Below, in pieces: positions 8,473 through 16,896 of a stretch of 64,000 bases of DNA. The notes beneath the pieces were generated by a model, which was not told the DNA's origin, ran no database searches, and saw nothing but the letters and a program-made list of their open reading frames with translations. Each line of letters opens with the position of its first letter. Within the stretch, counting starts at the first letter, position 1. Position numbers and translations under genes: made by a program. Source of the DNA: a bacterium SCSIO 12827 (GTDB taxonomy: Bacteria; Pseudomonadota; Alphaproteobacteria; Rhodospirillales; Casp-alpha2). The stretch covers positions 2,356,001 to 2,420,000 of the forward strand of contig CP073746.1 of the NCBI GenBank assembly GCA_024397995.1, in the 5' to 3' direction.

Positions 8473-9282
8473 ATGGACGGATTTACGATGGACGGCGTAA
8501 CGGATCAGTTGGTCGTCGAGAAAAAGGACGGTGTCGGCTACGTCCGATTCGATAACCAGGCCAGAAAGAACGCCATGACGTTCGAAATGTGGCGCGATCT
8601 GCCGACCGTTCTGGATGATTTCCTGGCCGACGACGCCGTGCGCGTGGTCGTTGTTTCCGGTGAAGGCGGTGGTGCCTTCTGCGCCGGTGCCGACATCTCC
8701 CAGTTCGAAAAAAACCGGTCGTCCGAGGACAGCGTGAAAATCTACAACGCCGCCACGGAAAAGGCGTCGGAGCGCCTGCGCGAGTTTCCCAAGCCGACCA
8801 TCGCCAAGATCGAAGGCCCCTGCGTCGGCGGCGGCGTCGGCCTGGCCACCTGCTGCGACATCCGCATCGCCGAGGAAGATGCCATCTTCGCCGTGCCCGC
8901 CGCCAAGCTGGGCCTGGGCTACCGCGTCGATGGGCTGAAGCCCTTCGTCGACCTGATCGGCCCGTCCTACGCCAAGGAAATTTTCTACACCGCCCGCAAG
9001 TTCACGGCGGCGGAGATGAAGGAGATCGGCTTCGTCAACCGGATCGTGCCCAAGGCGGAATTGAACGACTATGTCGCGGATTACACCCGCCGCATCGTCG
9101 AGAACGCGCCGCTGACCATCAAGGCCGTGAAGGTGGTTGTCGCGGAGTGCCTGAAGGACGATACGCTCCGCGATCACGACCTCTGCGCCAGCATCGTCAA
9201 GGATTGCTTCGATTCCGAGGACTACAAGGAAGGCCGCCGCGCCTTCATGGAAAAGCGTAAGCCGCAGTTCAAGGGTAAGTAA
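8473..9282 (+). CDS. enoyl-CoA hydratase/isomerase (crotonase) family protein
   Basis: 269-residue crotonase-fold enzyme acting on acyl-CoA thioesters. The oxyanion-hole segments are present (CAGADISQF near residue 74 and GPCVGGGVG near residue 117). Both glutamates that classical hydratases use are absent: the GGGxE position is Gly (GGGVGLATCCD) and the PE position is Ala (VPAAKLG). It therefore probably catalyses another crotonase reaction (isomerase, decarboxylase, lyase or hydrolase). The ATG at 8473 is taken because GAGGAA lies just upstream; an earlier ATG at 8347 overlaps the operator region. Confidence 0.88.
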   Translation: MDGFTMDGVTDQLVVEKKDGVGYVRFDNQARKNAMTFEMWRDLPTVLDDFLADDAVRVVVVSGEGGGAFCAGADISQFEKNRSSEDSVKIYNAATEKASERLREFPKPTIAKIEGPCVGGGVGLATCCDIRIAEEDAIFAVPAAKLGLGYRVDGLKPFVDLIGPSYAKEIFYTARKFTAAEMKEIGFVNRIVPKAELNDYVADYTRRIVENAPLTIKAVKVVVAECLKDDTLRDHDLCASIVKDCFDSEDYKEGRRAFMEKRKPQFKGK

Positions 9283-9337
9283 GCCCGGGGGCATACCCCC
9301 AAGCGACTAAGACCAAAAAGACAAAGGCAGATTTACT

Positions 9338-10255
9338 ATGCGCATTGCAATCATGGCCGCCGGCGGTGTCGGCGGGTATTTCGGCGCCCGTCTGGCCGCC
9401 GCCGGACACGACATTCATTTCCTGGCGCGGGGCGCCCACCTGAAGGCGATCCGTGAGGGCGGCCTGCGCGTGTCCAGCGACAAGGGCGATCTTCACCTGA
9501 AAGACGTCTCCGTCACCGACAATCCCGCCGACATCGGCCCGGTCGATGCGGTCCTGTTCGCGGTCAAGCTGTGGGATACGGAAGCCAGCGCCGACCAGTG
9601 CAAACCGCTTTTGGGCCCCGATACCCTGGTCGTCCCGTTCCAGAACGGAGTCCGCAGCATGGACGTTCTGTCGGAACGCCTGGGGGCGGCGCATGTCGCC
9701 GGCGGTGTTGCTCATATCGCCGCGGTGATTGGAGAGCCGGGCCTGATCAAGCACACGGGCACCATGGCACGCATGACCATCGGCGAGCGTGACGGCACCG
9801 TCACCCCGCGCATTGAGGCGCTTAAGGCCGCGTTCGCGGACGGCGGTTTCGACCATGCCGTGTCGCCCGACATTACCCGCTCCATCTGGGAGAAATTCAT
9901 CTTCCTGTCCTGCCTCAGCGGCCTGACGTCCTTGTGCCGCCAGCCGGCGGGCCCGATCCGGGAAAACCCTGAGTCCCGCGCCCTGTTCGAGGCCGCGATC
10001 TACGAAACCGCCGCCGTCGGCCGCGCCGAAGGCGTGCCCCTACCGGACGGAACGGAAGCCAAGACCATCGGTTTTCTCGACGGCCTGCCCGCCGTCATGA
10101 AGGCTTCCATGTTCCACGACCTGGAGGCCGGACGGCGACTTGAGTTGCCGTGGCTGAGCGGTGAAGTGGTGCGGCTTGGCCGCAAGCACGGCATTCCGAC
10201 GCCCGTCCATGCCGCTGTCCTGGGCGCCCTGACCTTCTACGCCGACGGCGCCTGA
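9338..10255 (+). CDS. ketopantoate reductase (ApbA/PanE) family protein
   Basis: 305-residue NAD(P)-dependent 2-oxoacid reductase family member. The N-terminal Rossmann motif reads AAGGVGGYFGARLAAAGHD. A VPFQNGV segment near residue 105 and a SIWEKFIFL segment near residue 188 mark the substrate side and start of the helical C-terminal domain. Housekeeping panE is rarely embedded in such operons, and a second homologue occurs at 16897-17955. A role in reducing a different 2-oxoacid is therefore likely. It lies 55 bases after the crotonase gene and 29 before the MmgE/PrpD gene, suggesting one transcript. Confidence 0.88.
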   Translation: MRIAIMAAGGVGGYFGARLAAAGHDIHFLARGAHLKAIREGGLRVSSDKGDLHLKDVSVTDNPADIGPVDAVLFAVKLWDTEASADQCKPLLGPDTLVVPFQNGVRSMDVLSERLGAAHVAGGVAHIAAVIGEPGLIKHTGTMARMTIGERDGTVTPRIEALKAAFADGGFDHAVSPDITRSIWEKFIFLSCLSGLTSLCRQPAGPIRENPESRALFEAAIYETAAVGRAEGVPLPDGTEAKTIGFLDGLPAVMKASMFHDLEAGRRLELPWLSGEVVRLGRKHGIPTPVHAAVLGALTFYADGA

Positions 10256-10284
10256 ACACGACCAACTCTGGGAGGAGAACCGCC

Positions 10285-11679
10285 ATGTCCACCCTCGAAA
10301 CCTCGGCCCTGTGGCCGTTCGCGAAATACGCCGCCGACCTGTCCTCGGACGATCTGCCGGCGGATGCCCTGCACGCCGCCAAGCGCTGCCTGCTCGATTG
10401 GTTCGCAGCCGCCCTGCCCGGCACGGTGATTGAACCGGCAACCTCGCTGACGGCAGCATTCAAAGACTGTATCGGGCGCGGCGGGGCCAGGCTCTATCCC
10501 TCGGGCGACACGACCGATGCGCGCACGGCGGCCTTCATCAACGGCGCGGCCTCCCACACCGTTGAATTCGACGACATCTACCGCAATGCCCTCTACCATC
10601 CGGGCGTTCCAGTGATCTCGGCGGCGCTCGCCATCGCCCAGGCACGGGGCGTCAGCGGCGCCCGGCTGCTGACCGGCATCGTCGCCGGTTACGAGGTCTC
10701 CAACCGTCTCGGGGCCGCCGCCAATCCGGCCCATTACGAATTCTGGCACACCACCGGCACGATCGGCACTTTCGGCGCCGCCGCCGCCTCGGCCAATATC
10801 CTGGGCCTCACCCCTGAACAGACTCTGCACGCGCTGGCCAATGCCGGCACCCTGGCGGCGGGCCTGCAACAGGCTTTCCGCGCCGACGCCATGGCCAAGC
10901 CGCTGCACGGATCGCATGCGGCGGAACGCGGCGTCACGGTGGCGCTCGCCGCCGAACAGGGCGTCACCGGTGCGCCGGACATCCTTGAAGGGCCGCGCGG
11001 CTTCGGCAACGCCATGTGCCTGAACGGTTTGGCCGACACGCAACCCGATTGGGCCCGCGCGGCGGAAACGCTGGGCCGGGACTATCTGATCAAGCAGACC
11101 ACGACGAAGAACCATTCCGCCTGCGGCCATGTCCATGCCGCCGTCGACAGCGTGCTGCTGCTGGCCCGCGAGTACGGCCTGACAGCTGACCAGGTAAAAG
11201 AAATCCGCGTCGACAGCTATCAGAAGGCCGAGGAAATTTGCGGCAACACCAACCCGCAGACGGCATTCGAGGCGAAGTTCTCCCTGGTCTACTGCTGCGC
11301 CGCCGCGCTGCTGTGGGGCAGCGTGCGCATGGCCGCCTTCACGCCGGAGCGATTGCAGGACACGGCGGCACGCGACCTGATGACCCGCATCACCCTGACC
11401 ACGGCCCCGGAATGCCAGGGCAATTTCCCGGCCCTGCGCTCCGCCAAGGTGGAGATCGAAACCACAGACGGCCGCGTTGTCAGTCATTACGCGCCGACCC
11501 GCAAGGGCGACCCGGACGCGCCCCTGAGCGATATGGAGCTTGAAGACAAGTACCGCGACCTGGCCTCGGCCGTGTTGGGGTCGGACGGGGCGGAAAACCT
11601 GCTTGCCGCCATCTGGTCCATCGACACCATGGACAGCGCCCGCGATCTGATCGCCGCCCCCGCTCAGGCCGCGCAATAG
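10285..11679 (+). CDS. MmgE/PrpD family protein
   Basis: 464-residue member of the family that includes 2-methylcitrate dehydratase and cis-aconitate decarboxylase. Visible landmarks are NGAASHTVEFDDIYR near residue 88, TTGTIGTFGAAAASANILGL near residue 154 and the KNHSACGHVHAAVD segment near residue 274, which contains conserved family residues. A good ribosome site (GGGAGGAG) precedes the ATG. The reaction cannot be assigned: most members of this expanded family are uncharacterised. The gene sits between an ApbA-like reductase and a beta-hydroxyacid dehydrogenase and shares their operon. Confidence 0.88.
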   Translation: MSTLETSALWPFAKYAADLSSDDLPADALHAAKRCLLDWFAAALPGTVIEPATSLTAAFKDCIGRGGARLYPSGDTTDARTAAFINGAASHTVEFDDIYRNALYHPGVPVISAALAIAQARGVSGARLLTGIVAGYEVSNRLGAAANPAHYEFWHTTGTIGTFGAAAASANILGLTPEQTLHALANAGTLAAGLQQAFRADAMAKPLHGSHAAERGVTVALAAEQGVTGAPDILEGPRGFGNAMCLNGLADTQPDWARAAETLGRDYLIKQTTTKNHSACGHVHAAVDSVLLLAREYGLTADQVKEIRVDSYQKAEEICGNTNPQTAFEAKFSLVYCCAAALLWGSVRMAAFTPERLQDTAARDLMTRITLTTAPECQGNFPALRSAKVEIETTDGRVVSHYAPTRKGDPDAPLSDMELEDKYRDLASAVLGSDGAENLLAAIWSIDTMDSARDLIAAPAQAAQ

Positions 11680-11680
11680 C

Positions 11681-12562
11681 ATGGCACGGGCCAACACGCC
11701 GCGCCTGGGCTTCATCGGCTTCGGCGAGGCCGGGCCCCTGATCGCCAAGGGCCTGTTGGCAGCGGGCCTGCCTGCCCCCATCACGGCCCGCGATCTGCGG
11801 GAACGCCCCCCGGTCGGGGGCGTCGAGATGGCGGCCAGCATCGCCGACCTGGTCGCCACGTCGGACATCATCCTGTCCACGGTCACCGCGACGGAAGCGT
11901 TGGAAGTTGCCCAGGAAGCGGCCCGGGCCCTCAAGCCCGGCCAGATTTACATGGACCTCAACTCGACCTCGCCCATGGTCAAGCAGCAGATCGCCGAGGT
12001 CGTCAATCCGACCGGTGCGCGCTTTGTCGAGGTCGCGGTCATGGACGGTGTGCCCGGCAAGAATCAGAAAGTCCCGATGCTGCTGGTCGGCACGGCAGCG
12101 AAAGACGTGATCGAAGCCTTCACCCCTTACGGCGTCAACATGCGCGAGTTCGGCACGGAATACGGCCGGGCGGCAGCGACCAAGATGTTTCGCTCCGTCC
12201 TGGTCAAGGGGATGGAGGCGTTGCTGCAGGAATGCGTCCTGGGGGCCGAGACCTATGGCGTGGCCGACGAGGTCTTCGCCTCCATGAACCGCAGCTATGC
12301 GGGTAAGAATTTCGACGACCTGGCGCACTTCCTGATCGGCCGCACGGCGATCCATGGTGCGCGCCGGGGCCATGAACTGGAAGAAGCAGCCGACACCCTC
12401 CGCGCCTTGGGCTATGACGCCTTCATGTGCGACGGCGGTGCCAAGCGCCTGAAGTGGCTGTCCGAATTTGGGTTCAAGGAAGACTATGGCGATGATGCGC
12501 CCGAGGATTACCGCGAGGTCTTCGCCGAATTGCAGAAGCGGCGCGCGTCTGCCGGACCGTAA
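11681..12562 (+). CDS. NAD(P)-binding beta-hydroxyacid dehydrogenase (DUF1932-type)
   Basis: 293-residue relative of 6-phosphogluconate and 3-hydroxyisobutyrate dehydrogenases. The N-terminal Rossmann fold has GFIGFGEAGPLIAKGL. It is followed by YMDLNSTSP (substrate loop near residue 89) and a helical C-terminal domain whose AATKMFRSVLVKGMEAL segment carries the expected catalytic Lys. The C-terminal part resembles the DUF1932 domain. Its ATG begins one base after the preceding stop, so translation is probably coupled to the MmgE/PrpD gene. The substrate is unknown. Confidence 0.86.
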   Translation: MARANTPRLGFIGFGEAGPLIAKGLLAAGLPAPITARDLRERPPVGGVEMAASIADLVATSDIILSTVTATEALEVAQEAARALKPGQIYMDLNSTSPMVKQQIAEVVNPTGARFVEVAVMDGVPGKNQKVPMLLVGTAAKDVIEAFTPYGVNMREFGTEYGRAAATKMFRSVLVKGMEALLQECVLGAETYGVADEVFASMNRSYAGKNFDDLAHFLIGRTAIHGARRGHELEEAADTLRALGYDAFMCDGGAKRLKWLSEFGFKEDYGDDAPEDYREVFAELQKRRASAGP

Positions 12563-12568
12563 CCCGGC

Positions 12569-12820
12569 ATGGACCCCATCAGCCTGATGATCGTGATCAG
12601 CATCGGCAACGTGGTCGCCTGGCTTGCGGCGATCTACACCAAGAACGGCACCCGCGCCCTGTTACGGAACGTCATCACCTGCTCGGCCGGCGCCATTGCG
12701 GTCAGCTATCTGGCGTCGTTCCTGATCCCCGACTTCCAGGCGGTCTGGCTGATCCTCAGCGCCTTCGCGGGGGCCGTCGGGGTGCTGTTCATCCGGCGGC
12801 GGCCATCTCCGTCGCCCTAG
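12569..12820 (+). CDS. small hydrophobic membrane protein, unknown function
   Basis: 83 residues with three hydrophobic stretches (about 6-22, 36-54 and 58-75) separated by KNGTRALLRN and a short PDFQAV turn, ending in a basic RRRPSPSP tail. This is a small inner-membrane protein with an N-out or hairpin-plus-one topology. It starts six bases after the dehydrogenase stop and is probably the last gene of that operon. Its stop codon overlaps the stop of the convergent Ldh gene by three bases (CTAG). The overall shape recalls GlsB/YeaQ-type stress proteins but I do not recognise a signature. Confidence 0.65.
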   Translation: MDPISLMIVISIGNVVAWLAAIYTKNGTRALLRNVITCSAGAIAVSYLASFLIPDFQAVWLILSAFAGAVGVLFIRRRPSPSP

Positions 12821-13872
12821 GCGAGCGGGGCCGGAACGGGAATTCCGTATTTTTCCAACAAGGGCCGCATGCGGTCCATGATTTCAGGATGTAGGACGAC
12901 ACCCGCCTTACTCTGTTCCGCGTACACCGCTGCCGCCCGGTCGCCGGGAACCCGCACCGGCTTGGCCGGATCGCAGGGCACCGCACCTCGACACAGGTCG
13001 GCCAGCACGCCGGTTTCCCGGGTGAAGGCATCCGCACCTGCGAAGCCTCTGGGGTCGATCAGTTGCAGGTAGACCGCGTTTCCGGCGGGCGGCTTGTCCG
13101 AGGAGCGACCGAGCCCGGCCAGGCCCGAGGTCAGGGCCTCGACCAACAATCCCATCGCAAAGCCCTTGTGTCCGGCTTCATCGCCGCCTGCGGGACGGAT
13201 CGCCCCCGGCGGATCGGTCTTGAGAACCGCCGGATCGTCGCTCGACCTGCCGTCGGCGGCGACCAGGGCCGGGAACGGCAGGTTTTCACCCAGGCGCTGA
13301 GCGCGTTCGATCGCGCGGTTGGTGACGGCGGCGGCACTAGTGTCGATCAAAATGGGATGATCCTGGCCCGGCATGCCGACGGCGAAGGGGTTGGTGCCGA
13401 TCACCGGCGACGCGCCGCCGAAGGGGGCCACGGCCTTAGTCGTCGGGGCCGAGGCCGCGACGACGGCGAAATAACCCTTCAGCGCCGCCCGCCGGGCGTA
13501 GGTCGCGAGGCAGGAAATATTCGCTGAATTGCGAATCGCGATCCCGATCATGGGCGTATTCTTGACGCGCTCGAATGCGAGGTCGAGGGCGCGCACCATG
13601 ACCCACTGCCCGGGAAGCCCCTTGCCGTCGAGCACCAGGGCCGCGCCGTTGTCGATGATGATTTCAGGCTCCCCTTCCGGGGTCGTCTTGCCCCCTTCCA
13701 TGGCCGCCAGATAGGCAGGCACGAACTGCAAGCCATGGGTGCCGTAACCCAACAAATCGGCCTCAACCAAAATATCGGCGATGGCCTGGGCCACGGGTGC
13801 GGCGGCGCCCGCCTTTTCGAACAGCATCTTGGCGGCGAAGATCAGGTCTTGGGCTGCGTAGCAATGGGCCAT
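12817..13872 (-). CDS. Ldh family (malate/L-lactate-type) oxidoreductase
   Basis: 351-residue NAD(P)-dependent dehydrogenase of the type-2 malate/L-lactate/ureidoglycolate/sulfolactate family, which does not use a classical Rossmann fold. The catalytic His lies in LLGYGTHGLQFVPAYL near residue 46. Other landmarks are GIAIRNSANISC, FGGASPVIGTNPFAVGMP and the GHKGFAMGLLVEAL segment. No strong ribosome site precedes the ATG at 13872. It is transcribed away from the AT-rich MBOAT insert that begins just upstream, so its promoter may lie in, or have been replaced by, that insert. Confidence 0.88.
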   Translation of the reverse strand: MAHCYAAQDLIFAAKMLFEKAGAAAPVAQAIADILVEADLLGYGTHGLQFVPAYLAAMEGGKTTPEGEPEIIIDNGAALVLDGKGLPGQWVMVRALDLAFERVKNTPMIGIAIRNSANISCLATYARRAALKGYFAVVAASAPTTKAVAPFGGASPVIGTNPFAVGMPGQDHPILIDTSAAAVTNRAIERAQRLGENLPFPALVAADGRSSDDPAVLKTDPPGAIRPAGGDEAGHKGFAMGLLVEALTSGLAGLGRSSDKPPAGNAVYLQLIDPRGFAGADAFTRETGVLADLCRGAVPCDPAKPVRVPGDRAAAVYAEQSKAGVVLHPEIMDRMRPLLEKYGIPVPAPLA

Positions 13873-14190
13873 TGGAAAAACATCTCAAATCGGTTCAATT
13901 AATAAAACCGAAGTACAGTCAAACTCGGAGCGATTGACCGTTTCCTTCGGAAGATTCATAAACTTAATGCACCAGAGCAAAATTATTCTCATACAATTCA
14001 AAGCCAAAAGCATGGAGATACAGCAATACCCTCGGCCTATACGTGCGCCCCGTTCACCCTCGAAAAAACACTGATAAAATTGTCGCGGAAAAAATCTTCG
14101 AACTGGGACGTTGTATCGTGACGAACAACCACCGCAGCACCCGAAATAATAATTATTGAAAATATAAATTTTTAACAACGGCGATAAATT
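13873..14190. other. AT-rich intergenic region at the edge of the MBOAT insert
   Basis: About 318 bases between divergent genes, strikingly AT-rich compared with both flanks on the metabolic side. A 97-codon minus-strand frame (13885-14178) has no ribosome site and no recognisable content, so I do not call it. I see no attachment-site repeat or tRNA remnant. The region presumably carries promoters for the Ldh and MBOAT genes. Confidence 0.5.
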
Positions 14191-15738
14191 ATGAAATTTA
14201 ATTCACTAGAATTTATATTTATATTCCTACCAATCGTCTGCACTGTATTCTATATTATCTTAAAATTAAGAAATAAAAATGATGCTATAATATTTCTTAC
14301 AATTTCATCTTTTCTTTTTTATGGGTATTGGAATTTTTATTATATTTTTCTGATTGGCGGCTCGATCATCGTTAATTTTTTCCTTGGTAAATACATTTCA
14401 GCCTCCAGCCGTCGGCATTCAAAAACACTTTTGTTGATCATAGGCGTCGGATTCAATCTAGGTCTCCTTGGATATTTCAAGTATGCAAATTTTTTCGTAG
14501 AAACCATAAGTGCGCTGATCGGAAATACGTCTCAAATGGAGACGGTGATCTTGCCGCTCGCGATCTCATTTTTCACTTTTCAGCAAATCGCTTATCTCGT
14601 TGATGCCAAGAGCGGTGCCATCAGGGAGTCCAGCTTCCTGCACTATTGTCTCTTCGTTACGTTTTTCCCCCAGCTTATAGCCGGACCGATCGTACATCAC
14701 CGTGAGATGATGCCTCAGTTCGCATCCCTAGACTCGATTCGGCCGTGGACGGAGAACATTACAGTCGGCGCAACTGTCTTTTGCATCGGATTGGCCAAGA
14801 AAACACTGATTGCCGACAGTCTTGCCGGTTACGCGGACCCAGTTTTCGCCGCTGCTGATGCAGGCACATCAGTCAGCATGCTCGAAGCCTGGGGCGGCAT
14901 CCTGGCATATTCTTTTCAGATATATTTCGATTTTTCCGGTTATTCAGATATGGCGATCGGGCTTGGAAAGCTGTTTGGAATCAATCTTCCTTTAAATTTC
15001 ATGTCACCGTATCGCGCATCCAGCATTACAGATTTTTGGCGTAGATGGCACATCACCCTCAGCCGCTTTCTTAAAAACTATTTATACATCCCGCTAGGCG
15101 GAAACCGCTGCGGTGCAACCCGCACGATCATCAGTGTCATGGGGACCATGTTGTTGGGCGGGCTTTGGCACGGGGCCGCCTGGACATTCGTAATTTGGGG
15201 AGGAATGCATGGCTGTTTCTTGCTCATCAATCGGTTGTGGCGACACATGCTCCCCGGCCTGAATCCTCATTTAGGTTGGCGTGCCGCAGGCTGGATAATG
15301 ACATTCTTCTGCGTTTCGATTGCCTGGGTTTTCTTTCGTGCTAAATCCGTTGCCGGCGCTGGATCATTGCTCTCAGCCTTGTTCGGACAACAGGCGGTCA
15401 TACTTCCCGAGTCCTATCTCCGGTTTTTCCACCCGTTCCAAGGCCTAGCAGAAAAACTGAATGTGCAATGGGGAGTGCTGCCGCTTTACGGCGGCAAAGA
15501 ACAATTGGCCCTTCTCGCGGTCTCGGCTTTCATTGCGTTCTGCCTTCCGAACACATATCAAATTATGAATGGCTACCTTTCAGTAACGGGCTCCAGGCTG
15601 CAGCTTCCTTTCCCAGCCTTTACAGGAGCAATCCGGTGGCAGCCAATGCTCTTCCCCGCCCTACTGTTCGGTGGCGTTGCGGCCTTGGCCGTGTCAGCAA
15701 TCTCTCGCACCAGCCCTTTTATCTATTTTAATTTCTGA
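14191..15738 (+). CDS. MBOAT family O-acyltransferase (AlgI/DltB-like)
   Basis: 515-residue polytopic membrane protein that would move acyl groups across the inner membrane for O-acylation of an exported polysaccharide. Family landmarks are LPLAISFFTFQQIAYLVD near residue 120, FPQLIAGPIVH near 165, YSFQIYFDFSGYSDMAIG near 240 and SITDFWRRWHITLSRFLKNY near 270. The catalytic region is LWHGAAWTFVIWGGMHG, with His327 and His340. No strong ribosome site precedes the ATG. Base composition is unlike the flanks: the first 300 bases are very AT-rich and the 3' third approaches the local average. An SGNH-type partner follows eight bases later. Confidence 0.92.
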   Translation: MKFNSLEFIFIFLPIVCTVFYIILKLRNKNDAIIFLTISSFLFYGYWNFYYIFLIGGSIIVNFFLGKYISASSRRHSKTLLLIIGVGFNLGLLGYFKYANFFVETISALIGNTSQMETVILPLAISFFTFQQIAYLVDAKSGAIRESSFLHYCLFVTFFPQLIAGPIVHHREMMPQFASLDSIRPWTENITVGATVFCIGLAKKTLIADSLAGYADPVFAAADAGTSVSMLEAWGGILAYSFQIYFDFSGYSDMAIGLGKLFGINLPLNFMSPYRASSITDFWRRWHITLSRFLKNYLYIPLGGNRCGATRTIISVMGTMLLGGLWHGAAWTFVIWGGMHGCFLLINRLWRHMLPGLNPHLGWRAAGWIMTFFCVSIAWVFFRAKSVAGAGSLLSALFGQQAVILPESYLRFFHPFQGLAEKLNVQWGVLPLYGGKEQLALLAVSAFIAFCLPNTYQIMNGYLSVTGSRLQLPFPAFTGAIRWQPMLFPALLFGGVAALAVSAISRTSPFIYFNF

Positions 15739-15746
15739 AACACCGC

Positions 15747-16874
15747 ATGCCTGAACACTTCACAAAAGATAATCACAGTGCCTCGTTTGCTCGTTACCTA
15801 GCTGGGCTCTGTACTGCGTTCTTCTTCGTTTTATCATCGATTGCCGCAATCAACCTGACAATCGATCCCGCCAATATCTTGCTTGAGAATGAAATTCAGA
15901 AAATTGCAGACCAATTGGAACGCGGGAATTACATATCAGGCATTTCAAACCTTAATGAGACGACGCTTCAACTAAACCGAATTGCATTGATCAAGACCCC
16001 CCCAGAAACTGTCGTGATGGGGTCCAGCCGAGCCATGGGGATCAGTCGAGCGATCTGGCCTGGAAATTTAAAGAATCACGCGATCAGCGGGGCCGGCATA
16101 TTCCAGTTCTGTCGCATTATTGAGGCTTATGCCGCGCGTGCAATACTCCCTCGACGTATGATCCTGGTGATCGATCCCTGGTACTTCAACGCAAGCGGAC
16201 AACGGGCAGAAGATACCAGCCTCGATGAATCCTGCGCTCGATTTGCGCCACCAAACGTACGGTTGGTTTCCCGCCCGAACATAAGGGGGCAGTCGATCAA
16301 GGCTCTTGAGTTCATCTCTTTCGGATACCTCAAAGAAAGTATCCGACGACTTCGAACCAACGGCACTGATGCCGTTGCACCTTTCTGGCATCGCCTTGGC
16401 GTGAATTCTCTTGCGACCAGAAAACCGCCATTAATCAAAGGCGGCCTGGCTCCAGACGGCTCTCGTATTTATCCGCTCAAGGAAAGGAACATTACCGCGG
16501 AAGAATTAAGAGCCGATTCTGAAACCTATGGAAAAGGCGACAATGCTTATAATCTCGGGAGATTTGATGAACTATCTCCTGTATTCGCCAGGACGTTGGA
16601 AAACACATTGGATTTTCTGACCGACGCAAATGTGACAGTCATCATCGCTCTCGCGCCTTATCACCCTGTGGCCGCAAGAAACTTAAGAAACAACCCTGCC
16701 TATGGGCCGATAATTCAGGAGACCGAATCCTATTTACGGTCGATTGCGTCACATCGCGATATTGAGATTTGGGGGGGATATTTCTCTACGATTTGTGACG
16801 AAAATGAATTTTTTGACCCCGTTCATCCACGCCCATCTTGCATGGCGAAGGTCTTCAACACCAACCTCCCATAG
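15747..16874 (+). CDS. SGNH-hydrolase-like partner of the MBOAT acyltransferase
   Basis: 375-residue protein with one N-terminal membrane anchor (about residues 14-37) and a periplasmic domain. VVMGSSRAMGIS with Ser93/Ser94 resembles the nucleophile block of DltD/AlgJ-like proteins. DPVHP near the C-terminus (Asp357, His360) fits the Asp-x-x-His end of the catalytic triad. In known systems (AlgI with AlgJ/AlgX, DltB with DltD, PatA with PatB) the MBOAT hands acyl groups to such a partner, which modifies the glycan. The gene is AT-rich and follows the MBOAT gene by eight bases. No polysaccharide synthesis genes are nearby, so the acceptor is unknown. Confidence 0.78.
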   Translation: MPEHFTKDNHSASFARYLAGLCTAFFFVLSSIAAINLTIDPANILLENEIQKIADQLERGNYISGISNLNETTLQLNRIALIKTPPETVVMGSSRAMGISRAIWPGNLKNHAISGAGIFQFCRIIEAYAARAILPRRMILVIDPWYFNASGQRAEDTSLDESCARFAPPNVRLVSRPNIRGQSIKALEFISFGYLKESIRRLRTNGTDAVAPFWHRLGVNSLATRKPPLIKGGLAPDGSRIYPLKERNITAEELRADSETYGKGDNAYNLGRFDELSPVFARTLENTLDFLTDANVTVIIALAPYHPVAARNLRNNPAYGPIIQETESYLRSIASHRDIEIWGGYFSTICDENEFFDPVHPRPSCMAKVFNTNLP

Positions 16875-16896
16875 ATTTGCCCGAAACAATCGTAGA

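Noticed and set aside
10237-11934. 565-codon minus-strand open frame opposite MmgE/PrpD
   Set aside because: Shadow of a well-supported plus-strand gene with ribosome site and family motifs.
13885-14178. 97-codon minus-strand frame in the AT-rich gap before the MBOAT gene
   Set aside because: No ribosome site, no recognisable features, and open frames of this size arise easily in such a gap.
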